Source: JAKIWV01 sp963773945
Lineage (GTDB): Archaea > Thermoplasmatota > Thermoplasmata > Lutacidiplasmatales > UBA184
Length of the DNA: 64,000 bases
Assembly: GCA_963773945.1 (NCBI GenBank)
Contig: CAVZDD010000005.1
Coordinates: forward strand, 434,001 to 498,000
Direction: 5' to 3'
Of this stretch, positions 27,595 through 36,946 are shown piece after piece. The notes below the pieces were generated by a model. It had not been told where the DNA came from. It did no database searches and worked only from the letters and a program-made list of their open reading frames with translations. A program made the translations under genes and the position numbers. Each line of letters opens with the position of its first letter. The first letter of the stretch is position 1.

Positions 27595-30500
27595 ATGGTT
27601 TTCCCGAGGCGACTGGATCGGCCTCCCGGCACGTCGCGTGCGATGTCGTCCTCCGGGGCACTCGCCAAGGTGACGGGGGTGCTCGTTCTCGCGGTGGTCG
27701 TCGTCCTCGCAGGGGCCATCACCTACGTCGTCATCCCTTCCAACGCGACGACGACCTGCGCGCCCGTCACCGATCCCGTCTGCATCGGTAACACGCACGA
27801 CCTCAGCCTGCTCGTTCCGTTGCGCACCACCCAGCAAGGCGTGCCGATTCCGATCACGGCCCTCCTGCCGACCCCCGAGCGGGCGTCGAGCTTCACGTTC
27901 AATTTCGGCGACGGGACCACGAACACGACCCCCTCGGCTTCGACCACGCATACCTACGTGGCGCCGGGTCTCTACATCATCTCGGTTTCGGCGGATGAGA
28001 GTGGGGTCATTCACGACAGTGCCCACGCCCTCGCGGAGGTTTCCGTTGCGATCTCCTACGCCTCGGACTCCCTCGGTACGATTCCAACGGAACTGGGCGC
28101 CATTCTGTCCAACTCTTCCACGAGCGTGACCCCGACCCCCCTCCTCCACACCGGAGAAAGTGTCACCGTGCAAGGCACGTATACGCTCGCCCCGACGAAC
28201 CCCCTCTACACGCTCGGAACGCCGACGATCGTGGCGCCCGGCGGCACGATTAGTAACGCCAGCGGCTCGGCGCAGGGGGCGCAGGCCAGCGTCTCTTTCG
28301 CCAAGCCGGGTATCTACGAGATCGCCTACGTGGGCTCCGGCGTCGCCGCGGGCAATCCCACCGTGTATCAGAATTACACCTGGACCGTGGAGGTCGCGCC
28401 CGAAGGGGAGAATTATAGATTCGCCTCCACCCCGGTACCGGTGGATCCCCATCCGGGCCAGATCGTCGCCTACGAGAGTTATTCCGGCGGCGCGACCACG
28501 TTCGACCCGGCCATCGATTACGACCTCGCAGGTTACGAGGTCGTCGGCAACGTGTATCAGCAGCTCGTGCTGTACAACGGGAGCACGGCGGGGCCCGCCT
28601 CCAGCGATTACATCCCGGAGATCGCCACCTGTGTCCCCGGGAGCACCGAGTGCTCCAATCTCTACGGAGGCAACGACCTCATCCAGGGGACGAACTACAC
28701 CTTCGTCATCAGCAACGCGCCCCAGTTCTACGACCCCTACGACTCGGTGAACGGCGTTCATCCATCGTGGGGCGTGTACCCGACGGACGTGATGTTCTCC
28801 GCCATGCGGACGATGGCGTTCTCGCTCCTGCCCTACCCGCTGTTCACGAACGGATGGATCCTGACCCAATCTCTGCTCCCGGGCGGCAATGGGAGCTGGG
28901 ACAACGGGACCCACGCGACCTTCAACAACACGCCGGAATACATGTTCGATTCGATGACGATCAACGGTACCCAGTGTCCGGCCATCGCGATGAGCCAGGA
29001 GCACGGATGCATCACATTCCACGCGAACGCCAGCAACGGGTACGGGACCTCGTGGCCGTTCTTCCTCGAGCTCATCTCCGACCAGCAAGGGAGCAGTATT
29101 GTCCCGTGCGGTTGGTTCAGCGAACCCGCCCAGGGGCAAGGGATCCCGGGCTGGACGGAATCGAACGTGTCCGACCAGGGACCCCACCCGTGCCGGGCCC
29201 CCACGGCGGCGCAAGTCGCCGCGCTCTCGTCGCCGGCCAACTCCACATTGTTTGACAACTGGGAAGAGAACTACTACAACGCCGTGACCGGCGTCTACGC
29301 GGGGAATACGCAGTGGCGGATGGTCGGGACCGGTCCCTACTACCTCTCCGGCTTCTCGCTGGGCTTGAGCTACGACCTCGCCGCCAACCCCGCCTACTCG
29401 TCGAACCCGTTGTGCACCTGGACGGGATGCCAACCGGCGGTCGGCCAATATGTTCCCGTGGTGCACGTGGTCTGGGAAACGGACCCGGTCGTCGGCGAAC
29501 AGGCGTTCGCCTCCGGCGTCGCCGATTTCGCCAGCTTCCCGACGACCGATACCGGCTTCCTACTGCAGCTCATCCAGGACGGGAAGGCCAATGCCCTCGT
29601 GGTCCCTTCGCTGGCCATCGAGACGCTGTTCATGGCGTACAACTTCAGCGTGGCGAACGACCACGCTTACACGTCGAACCCCGTGACGATTCCCTCGGAC
29701 TTCTTCAGCTATCTCGGAATGCGCCAATTCATGGTCGACGCCTATCCGTACGCATCCGTTCAATCCACAATCAATACGGTCGACGGCATCCAGTACGGCT
29801 TCGATTTCGGCGGCGCGATCCCGAATTTCATGGGGAACTACTACCCCCACGACATCAATTGGCCGGGCGGAAACCCCTGCACGAGCGCGAGCAACCCGAG
29901 CTGCCCCGCGTACTGGTGGGCGGCCGTGACCAACGCGTCGGGACCCTACTATGACCCCGAGGCGGCGGCCTGTGAGGTGGCCCCCCACTGCCAGTTCCCG
30001 GTCTACAACTCCGTGGGCGACACCTCCGAGGACCAACGCCTCCAGTTGTTCGCGTCGTCCGTGGCGAGCGTCAGCGGGGGGGACATCCAGATGACGGTCG
30101 TCGACATCCCGGCGACCACCCTCGCGGCCCAGGGGGAGGCGGGGCCCGGAACCAATCCCCTCCCCATGGAAACCGGGGTCTGGTACCCGGATTACCCGGA
30201 CCCGACCGACTACGTGTATCCGTTCTACTATCCCGACGCAACCTTCACCCTGCCGGAGGCTACCGCCGAGGGCATTGGCTCCTCCTACGTGACGGCGACC
30301 CCGAACCCCTTCAACTCGACCATGCCCGGGGGCGGGGCCTGCCCGACGAACTCCGACTTCTACGTGAACATCTCCGCAGCCGGCTACGCCACGGTGCCCC
30401 AGTCCTGCCAGGGCGCGGCGTATGACGCGATGATCGGCCTCCTGACCTACGCCGGTTCGTTGCCGGCCAACTCGCTCCGGGTCCTGAAGTTCGACCAGGC

Positions 30501-30663
30501 CGAACACATCGCCCAGCAGCTCGCCCTCATGATCAGCGAGTATCAGAACGACCTCGTCGTGCCCTACGCCGGTTGGATCAACCCGTCCTCGATCTCGACG
30601 AACGTGATCTACGCGGGGTTCTTCTGGTGGTGGCTCGTGAACGGCACCGGCGTGATGACGTAG
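27595..30663 (+). CDS. Very large ABC substrate-binding protein with PKD-like domain
   Basis: A 1022-residue SBP family 5 receptor, nearly twice the usual 550-600. Order: basic start, membrane anchor (LVLAVVVVLAGAITYVV, about residues 30-46), a PKD-type Ig domain with FNFGDGTTNTT and HTYVAPGLYIISV (about 95-150), a second beta-rich domain (about 160-280), then the binding fold from GQIVAYESYSGGATTFDPA (about 285) to the end with family 5 signatures (VGNVYQQLVLYNGS, GTGPYYLSGFSLG). Many N-x-S/T sequons and several Cys pairs suit an S-layer-exposed glycoprotein. It converges on the two permease genes at 30718-33079 with a 54-base gap, and is probably their receptor despite opposite strand. Confidence 0.9.
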   Translation: MVFPRRLDRPPGTSRAMSSSGALAKVTGVLVLAVVVVLAGAITYVVIPSNATTTCAPVTDPVCIGNTHDLSLLVPLRTTQQGVPIPITALLPTPERASSFTFNFGDGTTNTTPSASTTHTYVAPGLYIISVSADESGVIHDSAHALAEVSVAISYASDSLGTIPTELGAILSNSSTSVTPTPLLHTGESVTVQGTYTLAPTNPLYTLGTPTIVAPGGTISNASGSAQGAQASVSFAKPGIYEIAYVGSGVAAGNPTVYQNYTWTVEVAPEGENYRFASTPVPVDPHPGQIVAYESYSGGATTFDPAIDYDLAGYEVVGNVYQQLVLYNGSTAGPASSDYIPEIATCVPGSTECSNLYGGNDLIQGTNYTFVISNAPQFYDPYDSVNGVHPSWGVYPTDVMFSAMRTMAFSLLPYPLFTNGWILTQSLLPGGNGSWDNGTHATFNNTPEYMFDSMTINGTQCPAIAMSQEHGCITFHANASNGYGTSWPFFLELISDQQGSSIVPCGWFSEPAQGQGIPGWTESNVSDQGPHPCRAPTAAQVAALSSPANSTLFDNWEENYYNAVTGVYAGNTQWRMVGTGPYYLSGFSLGLSYDLAANPAYSSNPLCTWTGCQPAVGQYVPVVHVVWETDPVVGEQAFASGVADFASFPTTDTGFLLQLIQDGKANALVVPSLAIETLFMAYNFSVANDHAYTSNPVTIPSDFFSYLGMRQFMVDAYPYASVQSTINTVDGIQYGFDFGGAIPNFMGNYYPHDINWPGGNPCTSASNPSCPAYWWAAVTNASGPYYDPEAAACEVAPHCQFPVYNSVGDTSEDQRLQLFASSVASVSGGDIQMTVVDIPATTLAAQGEAGPGTNPLPMETGVWYPDYPDPTDYVYPFYYPDATFTLPEATAEGIGSSYVTATPNPFNSTMPGGGACPTNSDFYVNISAAGYATVPQSCQGAAYDAMIGLLTYAGSLPANSLRVLKFDQAEHIAQQLALMISEYQNDLVVPYAGWINPSSISTNVIYAGFFWWWLVNGTGVMT

Positions 30664-30717
30664 GGCGCCCCCGGGTACGGTGACCAGACCCCCCGGACTC
30701 TCTCTTCCCACCGTTCA

Positions 30718-31869
30718 TTATCGCCGTAGCCGCGGGTCGAGCGCGTCCCGGAGCCCGTCCGCGAGGAAGTTCACGCTGATCGCGAACAGGAAGACGGTCA
30801 GGCCCGGGAACAGGATCTGCCACCAGGGGAAGATGCAGGAGATCCCTGGGGTGGCGCAATCGAGGACGAACGTCTCGAGGTTCTCGACCGAGATGGCGGA
30901 GAGCGTTCCCCACTCGGGGAACGGCATCGACGGCCAGATCGGGAACCCGAGGTAGACGATTACCCCGAGGAGCAGCGGAACGGTCCCCACGTCCAGCGAG
31001 AGCTGGACCAGCACGGGGTAAGTCACGTTGGGAAGGATGTGCTTCCGTAGGATCCGGCCGGGACCGGCCCCCCCAGCGCGGGCGGCTTCGACGTACTTCT
31101 GTTCCCGGACGACGAGGGCCTGGCCCCGGACGAGGCGGGTGTAGAGGGGCCACCACGTGATGACGAACGCGCCGACCAGGATCGTGACCCGTCCCAGGAA
31201 GGTGAGGCCGTTGCCGAACACCGTCGACAGGACGGCCAGGAGGACGAGCACCAGCAGGAGCCCGGGGATCGAGAGGAAGATGTCGGTGAGCCGCATGATC
31301 ACCTCGTCCGTCAGGCCGCCATAGAATCCCGACACCGCTCCGAGCAACATGCCGATCAAGGCACCACTGCCCACGATGGCGACCGAAATGCCGAGCGACC
31401 ACGGAGCCCCTTTGATCAGCCCCGTCGCGATGTTGTAGAAGAGCCCGTTCGCGGGGATCGGGGCGAGCGAGCCGAGCGGCAAGGGGCCGAGACCGAGCGG
31501 ACTTAACGAAACCGTCGGTGGAACGAGCGACTTTTCGAGCGAGGACACCAGGTAGCATCCGGCGCCCGGCGGGAGCTGGGGGGCGGCGTAGGTGCACACC
31601 TGGACACAATTCGTCGCCGTGGACAGGTAGCTGCCACAGTAGAGGGTCATCGACTCCGCGGGTCCCGGGTAGAAGAACGATCCGAGCGCGACGACGACAA
31701 AGAAGATCAGGAGCCCCAGCCCGACCATCGCGAGTGTGTTCTGCTTCAGGAGGTGCCAGGTTCGCTTCGCCTGGTCGACCCGAGCCTTGTACGGGCTCCC
31801 CGCCGCCGGTTTGCTAGGCTTCGTGCCGGAAGGGGTCGCCGGCAGCGGGCCATCAGATGGATCCGCCAT
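30718..31869 (-). CDS. Peptide ABC transporter permease, DppC/OppC type
   Basis: A 383-residue inner permease. One N-terminal helix (LAMVGLGLLIFFVVVALGSFF) is followed by an unusually long external loop with six Cys (about 70-150), then five helices. The EAA loop that contacts the ATPase is visible as EAARAGGAGPGRILRKHILP. The C-terminus LRDALDPRLRR is the usual DppC end. The long cysteine-containing loop is archaeal in style. It starts 4 bases after the stop of the DppB-type gene, so the two are one operon. No DppD/DppF ATPase gene is in the window. Confidence 0.93.
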   Translation of the reverse strand: MADPSDGPLPATPSGTKPSKPAAGSPYKARVDQAKRTWHLLKQNTLAMVGLGLLIFFVVVALGSFFYPGPAESMTLYCGSYLSTATNCVQVCTYAAPQLPPGAGCYLVSSLEKSLVPPTVSLSPLGLGPLPLGSLAPIPANGLFYNIATGLIKGAPWSLGISVAIVGSGALIGMLLGAVSGFYGGLTDEVIMRLTDIFLSIPGLLLVLVLLAVLSTVFGNGLTFLGRVTILVGAFVITWWPLYTRLVRGQALVVREQKYVEAARAGGAGPGRILRKHILPNVTYPVLVQLSLDVGTVPLLLGVIVYLGFPIWPSMPFPEWGTLSAISVENLETFVLDCATPGISCIFPWWQILFPGLTVFLFAISVNFLADGLRDALDPRLRR

Positions 31870-31873
31870 CGTC

Positions 31874-33079
31874 TCAGCCCAACCTTACCCGCGGGTCAAG
31901 GACCGCGTAGAGAATGTCGACGATGATGTTCGCGATCACGACGATGATCGTGAAGACGATCGTCGTTCCGAAGATGACGCCGAAGTCGTAGGGGGGCCGC
32001 ACCGAGTAGGTGAAGAGCAGCCCGATCCCTCGCAATCCGAAGATCAGCTCCGTAACGGGAAACCCCGCGATGAAGAAGGCGAAGGTGAGCCCGAGCACCG
32101 TGAGGGTCACGTTCATGGCGTTGCGTCCGGCGTGCCGTGTGATCACCATGCGCTCCGATACCCCGATCGCTCGGGCGTGCTTGATGTAGTCCAGGCTCAG
32201 GACTTCGAGCATGCTGTTACGGACGAAGCGCAGGATTCCCGCGACCGAGCCGAAGGCGACGGTGAAGGCCGGGAGCAGGAGCCGACGAATCGTGTCGAGC
32301 GCGATCAACGGTTGGCCGTGGATCAACGCGTCGATCGTGATGAAGTGGGTCGGAGCGGATTGCCCATATTGCCCGATCCAGCTCGGCTGCACGCCCCCGT
32401 AGGGGGAGCAGGCGTACGCCGTCGGATCCGGTGGCAGCCCGTACCAGAGGTCCCATGGCGTAGCGGTTCCTCCGCAGATGTGAGTGAAGCCGCCGGTCAG
32501 GAGCACGGCGCCGAGCAAAGTACCGCCGGCGAGCAGGAACGTCGGGAGGGCGAACCCGGAAAACGAGAGCAGGCGGGCGCCCTGGTCGAAAGGACGGTTC
32601 CGATGGACGGCGGCCCGGTTCCCGATCGGAAAGGAAAGGAACCAGATCATCACGAGGGAGAGCATGGCGAGCTCGAGGGTGTACGGAAGGTACCAGGAGA
32701 GAATGGTCAGGACGGGAATCCCGCCCGGTATGCCGACCGTGGGGAGGAGGCTGTGCGCCGAGGTGTATCCCCACTGTCCGGTAAACGTGTCGTACATGTA
32801 ATGGGCCCACTGGACGGGAATAGGCTGATTGAGACCGAGGGTCCGGATCCCGTTCCAGTACCAGGGATTCGGGCAAAACCGGGAACCGTCGGGATTGGTG
32901 AGGCCAAAACGCGAACAAAGGACACTCGGCCCCGAACCGAACTTCGATTCCCCGAACTGGGAGATCAACCGTTGACCGACAGGAATCGCGCTCACCATGA
33001 CGAACGTGATCGTCATGACCCCCAGCAGAACGGGGAGCAGGAGCAGAATCCTTCGAACGATGTAGACCCAGAGTCTCAT
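31874..33079 (-). CDS. Peptide ABC transporter permease, DppB/OppB type
   Basis: A 401-residue permease starting MRLWVYIVRRILLLLPVLLG, with the classic first helix and PVLLGVMTITFVMV. A long extracytoplasmic domain (about 40-130) has extra Cys and Trp. The EAA-type loop reads KHARAIGVSERMVITRHAGRNAM and the protein ends DILYAVLDPRVRLG, as DppB proteins do. It is first in the two-gene permease operon. Together with the DppC-type partner it would form the channel fed by the receptor at 27595; energising ATPases must be encoded elsewhere. Confidence 0.93.
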   Translation of the reverse strand: MRLWVYIVRRILLLLPVLLGVMTITFVMVSAIPVGQRLISQFGESKFGSGPSVLCSRFGLTNPDGSRFCPNPWYWNGIRTLGLNQPIPVQWAHYMYDTFTGQWGYTSAHSLLPTVGIPGGIPVLTILSWYLPYTLELAMLSLVMIWFLSFPIGNRAAVHRNRPFDQGARLLSFSGFALPTFLLAGGTLLGAVLLTGGFTHICGGTATPWDLWYGLPPDPTAYACSPYGGVQPSWIGQYGQSAPTHFITIDALIHGQPLIALDTIRRLLLPAFTVAFGSVAGILRFVRNSMLEVLSLDYIKHARAIGVSERMVITRHAGRNAMNVTLTVLGLTFAFFIAGFPVTELIFGLRGIGLLFTYSVRPPYDFGVIFGTTIVFTIIVVIANIIVDILYAVLDPRVRLG

Positions 33080-33356
33080 CGCCGTTCACCGAAGTCCCGC
33101 AGGTGACCGAGAGCGTATCGGGCTGGTTCCGAGTCCCGCATCCGCTCGTCGACCTGTCCAGCAGCTTGGGCTACCCGTCCGCCTGGTCTTCGCATCCCGC
33201 ACAGCGCCGGCGTCGTGTTCGATGGCCTTCCGGTAGATGAACATAGGGTGGGCCTCCGACTCGCGACACAGGGTCGGCGATCCTAAACGCGGCCGTCCTT
33301 CGCCGCCCGTTCTCCCGAAGGGGCCAAGTCCTCGGGACCGTCATCCGGGAACGCCC

Positions 33357-34928
33357 ATGCTCGCGCCCGGCGAACAGTACCACGACCTCGTGACGCTGGT
33401 CCGGACCAAGGCTCAGAAGAATTCCCCTCGGATCGCCCTCCGCTTCGCTGACGCCTCCCTGACGTATCGAGAGCTGGACGAGCACTCTGACCGCGCCGCC
33501 GCAGGACTGAGCGAAGCCGGGTTCGGGCCGGGCGACCGTGTCGCCTCCCTCCTCTCGAACCGGGCGGAGTTTCCGATCCTATGGTTTGCGCTGGCGAAGC
33601 TGGGGGCCATCCTCGTGCCGCTGAACACCGCCCTCCGGGGGGACCTGCTGCAGTACGAGCTGACAGACTCCGGAGCGAAAGGGGCCGTCGTAGAAGCTGC
33701 GTGCCTCGACGCTTTCCTCGGAGTGCGCTCGTCATTGTCTTCGACCACTCTATGGACCGTCGGGGAGCCCTCCCCTCAAACGCAATCCGAGGGCTCGCCG
33801 TTTCATGACCTGCTACAGAGCCGGCACCCTCCTCCGGGCCACGTCCCAGAACCGTGGGATCCGGCCGAAATCATCTACACGAGCGGGACGACCGACCGCC
33901 CCAAGGGCGTGGTGCTTCCCCACCAGCGGCTCGTCAATACGCCTCGGGAAGTGGGACGCAGGGCGCACCTTAGCCCGGATTCAGTTCTGTTCACGGCGCT
34001 TCCACTGTTTCACTGCAACGCCCAGGAAAAAACCGCGCTCGTGGCGCTCTTGAACGACCTGACCGCCACGTTTGATGACCGATTCCATGCTTCCACCTTT
34101 TGGGAGCACGCCGGTCAATTCGGTGCAACGCACGTCGCGCTACTGACGTCGATGATCTCGATTCTGTACAAGCAGGACCCGAAAGCCACGGACCGAACCC
34201 ACGGAATCCGGTTTGCGACGGCGTCGGGGACACCCCTCGGTATCTGGAAAGCCTTCGAGGAACGGTTCGGCGTGACCCTCATCGAGAGCTACGGCATGAC
34301 CGAATGCGGTTGCACGACGATCATGAATCCTCCGACAGCACCCCGGGAGGGCTCCGTCGGGACGCCGCTCGACTTCGTGGAAGCGGTCGTGGTCGACGAG
34401 TTCGACCGACCGGTGCCCACCGGGACGACCGGCGAGCTCGTGGTGCGCCCTCGACAGCCGTTCACGATGTTCCTCGAGTACTATGGGAAGCCCGAAAAGA
34501 CCGTCGAATCGTGGCGGAACCTCTGGTTCCACACCGGGGATCTCATGCGGGTCGACGCGGACGGCTACTACTACTTCCTGGACCGGAAGAAGGACATCAT
34601 TCGGCGGCGCGGAGAGAACATCGCTCCATTTGACGTTGAGGCCGTTCTCAATCAGCATCCGGAGGTCTTCGAGAGCGTGGTGGTCGGAGTCCCGGCCGAC
34701 GTGGGAGAGGAGGACGTCAAAGCCGTAGTGCAGCTCAAAGAAGGGGCCCACGTTTCCGCGAAGGACCTCTTCGCCTTCGCGGCGGCGCGCCTCCCGTCGT
34801 TCATGGTCCCGCGATACATCGAGTTCGTGGAAGCGATCCCCAAAACGGCGAATCAGAAGACCCAACGATTCCTCCTGCGGGGTCGGCTCTCGGGTCGCGA
34901 GACGGACCGAACCGACCTGGCCCCTTGA
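33357..34928 (+). CDS. AMP-forming acyl-CoA ligase
   Basis: A 523-residue adenylate-forming enzyme: carboxylic acid + ATP + CoA gives acyl-CoA + AMP + PPi. Core motifs are all present: IIYTSGTTDRPKGVVLPH (A3 phosphate loop), YGMTECG (A5), the FHTGDLMRVDADGYYYFLDR region (A7) with RKKDIIRRRGENIAP (A8 hinge), and the catalytic Lys in PKTANQKTQRFLLRG near the end. ATG 33357 is chosen over an Arg/Pro-rich extension from 33237. Closest in style to crotonobetaine/carnitine-CoA or long-chain ligases; acyl substrate not determinable. Followed by the decarboxylase and VOC genes on the same strand. Confidence 0.92.
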   Translation: MLAPGEQYHDLVTLVRTKAQKNSPRIALRFADASLTYRELDEHSDRAAAGLSEAGFGPGDRVASLLSNRAEFPILWFALAKLGAILVPLNTALRGDLLQYELTDSGAKGAVVEAACLDAFLGVRSSLSSTTLWTVGEPSPQTQSEGSPFHDLLQSRHPPPGHVPEPWDPAEIIYTSGTTDRPKGVVLPHQRLVNTPREVGRRAHLSPDSVLFTALPLFHCNAQEKTALVALLNDLTATFDDRFHASTFWEHAGQFGATHVALLTSMISILYKQDPKATDRTHGIRFATASGTPLGIWKAFEERFGVTLIESYGMTECGCTTIMNPPTAPREGSVGTPLDFVEAVVVDEFDRPVPTGTTGELVVRPRQPFTMFLEYYGKPEKTVESWRNLWFHTGDLMRVDADGYYYFLDRKKDIIRRRGENIAPFDVEAVLNQHPEVFESVVVGVPADVGEEDVKAVVQLKEGAHVSAKDLFAFAAARLPSFMVPRYIEFVEAIPKTANQKTQRFLLRGRLSGRETDRTDLAP

Positions 34929-35023
34929 GAACGGCGGGCGCCGGGAAGTGAACCCCCGGGGGACAAGCGCGCGTACGCTGGCGGTAGGCTTACCTCTCGG
35001 CGAGCGTCCAGTCTTCGCGAAAC

Positions 35024-36448
35024 ATGGAGCCTCCCCCCGACCGCATGATTGACGACATCCTCTCGGTCCGTCAGGGGCGCCTGTTTATCGAGGAGGTTTC
35101 CGCGGAGACCCTGGCGCGTCGATTCGGTACCCCGGTCTACGTAATCTCCGAAAACGGATTGAGACGCCGGGTCCGGAGATTCTTCCACGCCTTCGAAGCG
35201 CGCTGGCCCGAGGGAACGGTCCACGTCCTTCCCTCCATCAAGGCGAATTTTTCGCTTGCGTTGCGGAGCATCCTCACACAGGAGGGGACGGGATGCGACA
35301 CGTTCGGGCAGCCGGAGTTGTACGCCGCGCTACAGAGCCGGGTGGCCCCGGGGCTTATCTCGGTCAATGGTTCGAGCAAGGACCGGTCGCTCATCGAACA
35401 GGCGCTCCAGGCCGGGGCGAGGATCACCATTGACAGTTCGAGAGAGATCGGTCTGGTACGGGAGGTCGCGCGAGATCTCCACGTCCGCGCGAAGGTCCGG
35501 TTCCGACTGCGCCCGCTTTACCACGACCTCGACCTTCCGTCCGACTTTCACGACGGGGACGTCGCCATCCGGGAAGCGGCGCAGGCGTACAAGCCTGGTG
35601 TTCCCACCGAGGAACTTCTGAAACTCGGGCCGGAGGCGATTGCCGCTCCGGAACTCGACGTGACTGGAGTGATGGTCCACCTCGGCCGTCACAGCGCTGA
35701 CCTGGAAGTCTGGCGTCGGATGGTACGGAGCGTCGGGGAACTGATCGGCGAGCTCCACGCCGCTTGGAACGGCTGGGAGCCGCACGAGATCGACCTCGGG
35801 GGCGGTTTCGCCTCACCGCGGGACCCGACCGCTCGGGCAACGGTCCGCGGCAGCCGGAGGTCGAACGGGGCCACGGCGCCGTCGATCGAGGAATACGCGC
35901 AGGTCCTGACCGACGGACTGCGGGTAACGCTGAGGCAGGCAGGCATCAAGACCGACGGGAAGGTCTTGGAAGTCGAACCTGGACGAAGCTTGTATGCCGA
36001 TGTAGGCGTGCAGCTGGCCACTGTTCGGAACATAAAGTCGCAGACACGTCCCGAGCCCCGCACGTGGGTCGAGACGGATACCACCGAGATGTTCCTTCTC
36101 GACACGCTTATCGAGCGGAATCGGTGGGCGACGGTCGTAGTGGGGAAGGCCGCCGAGCCCCCGAGCCTGACCGCCGACATCGTCGGGATCTCCTGCGGCT
36201 TCGACGTGATAGTGCCCGATGCTCGGCTTCCTCCGGTAGCGGTGGGGGATCGGATCGCATTCTTGGACACAGGTGCTTATCAGGACGCAACCGCGGCGAA
36301 CTTCAACGCCATGCCACGACCGGCCACGATACTCGTGAACGGCTCGGAGGCGGAGTTGATCAAGAGGGCGGAGACGATCGAGGACGTCTTCCGTCGGGAC
36401 GTCGTGCCCGCTCGGCTGCAGGTCGATTTGCCGAAGGAGAGGCCGTGA
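35024..36448 (+). CDS. Fold-III PLP-dependent decarboxylase, diaminopimelate/ornithine decarboxylase family
   Basis: A 474-residue group IV decarboxylase. PLP-binding Lys is K73 in LPSIKAN; the HLGRHS strand is at 219-224, the phosphate-binding DLGGGF at 258-262 and EPGRSLY at 318-324; GAYQDATAANFN at 418-428 closes the active site. The usual CESxD motif, which supplies the substrate-contacting Cys and acids from the second subunit, is changed to SCGFDVIVPD (C391), one residue shorter and without its Glu. That suggests a substrate other than meso-diaminopimelate. It is 35-50 residues longer than typical LysA. Its stop overlaps the VOC gene start (GTGA), so the two are translationally coupled. 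Confidence 0.9.
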   Translation: MEPPPDRMIDDILSVRQGRLFIEEVSAETLARRFGTPVYVISENGLRRRVRRFFHAFEARWPEGTVHVLPSIKANFSLALRSILTQEGTGCDTFGQPELYAALQSRVAPGLISVNGSSKDRSLIEQALQAGARITIDSSREIGLVREVARDLHVRAKVRFRLRPLYHDLDLPSDFHDGDVAIREAAQAYKPGVPTEELLKLGPEAIAAPELDVTGVMVHLGRHSADLEVWRRMVRSVGELIGELHAAWNGWEPHEIDLGGGFASPRDPTARATVRGSRRSNGATAPSIEEYAQVLTDGLRVTLRQAGIKTDGKVLEVEPGRSLYADVGVQLATVRNIKSQTRPEPRTWVETDTTEMFLLDTLIERNRWATVVVGKAAEPPSLTADIVGISCGFDVIVPDARLPPVAVGDRIAFLDTGAYQDATAANFNAMPRPATILVNGSEAELIKRAETIEDVFRRDVVPARLQVDLPKERP

Positions 36449-36888
36449 ATGCGAGAGGGTTGGACCATGTCTCGGTCACGGTGGCGGACCTTGACCGTTC
36501 GGTCGCCTTCTATCACGGCCTGCTCGGGATTCGGGTGCTCGGACGCGGCGAGGACGATGGGCCCGCCCTGCCCGGACCAAAGGGGCCGATCCGCAGCCGA
36601 TTCCGGTACGCTGACCTGCAATTCGGCAGGGGGCAGATCCTCGAGCTTCTGCAGTATCTGACTCCCAAGCGACGAGCGATTCACTCGACCGTCTACTCGC
36701 CCGGGAGCGGACACATCGGGATTCGGGTTGGAGACTTGGACGCCGCTTTGGAGCGCTTACGCAAGGCCGGAGTGCGAGTCCTTTTCAAACCCGTCCAAAT
36801 CGTCAGTCCTGCCTGGTGGGCGGGGGCGCGCGTCGTCTACGTTCACGACCCCGACGGGACAACGGTCGAACTGGTGGAGCGAGCGTAG
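36445..36888 (+). CDS. VOC-superfamily enzyme (glyoxalase/dioxygenase)
   Basis: A 147-residue protein starting at GTG 36445, four bases inside the end of the decarboxylase gene, with AGGAGA upstream. All four expected metal ligands are visible: His in GLDHVSVTV, Glu in ILELLQYL, His in GHIGIRVGD and Glu in TTVELVERA. So, unlike several VOC genes in this window, it is probably catalytic. Fusion-like coupling to the decarboxylase suggests it acts on that enzyme's product or a related metabolite (inference). Confidence 0.9.
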   Translation: MNARGLDHVSVTVADLDRSVAFYHGLLGIRVLGRGEDDGPALPGPKGPIRSRFRYADLQFGRGQILELLQYLTPKRRAIHSTVYSPGSGHIGIRVGDLDAALERLRKAGVRVLFKPVQIVSPAWWAGARVVYVHDPDGTTVELVERA

Positions 36889-36914
36889 GGAAACAGACGA
36901 ATCGGCGCTGCCGG

Positions 36915-36936
36915 GGGTGCAATGTGGTTTGAATCC
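36915..36936 (+). repeat. Dispersed palindrome, copy 6
   Basis: GGGTGCAA, spacer tgtggt, degenerate right arm TTGAATCC. It sits in the convergent gap after the VOC gene (stop 36888) and opens the dense 36.9-64 kb series. Confidence 0.65.
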
Positions 36937-36946
36937 GGCGGATCGA

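Noticed and set aside
27238..29466. 742-codon open frame on the minus strand
   Set aside because: It is the shadow of the large binding-protein gene; composition is Arg/Gly/His-rich with no recognisable domain, and it lies opposite a clear coding frame.
29560..30711. 383-codon open frame on the minus strand
   Set aside because: Another GC-driven shadow of the same gene, Arg/Val/Gly-rich.
31736..33106. 456-codon open frame opposite the permeases
   Set aside because: Antisense of two clear permeases; Glu/Arg/Gly-rich low-complexity product.
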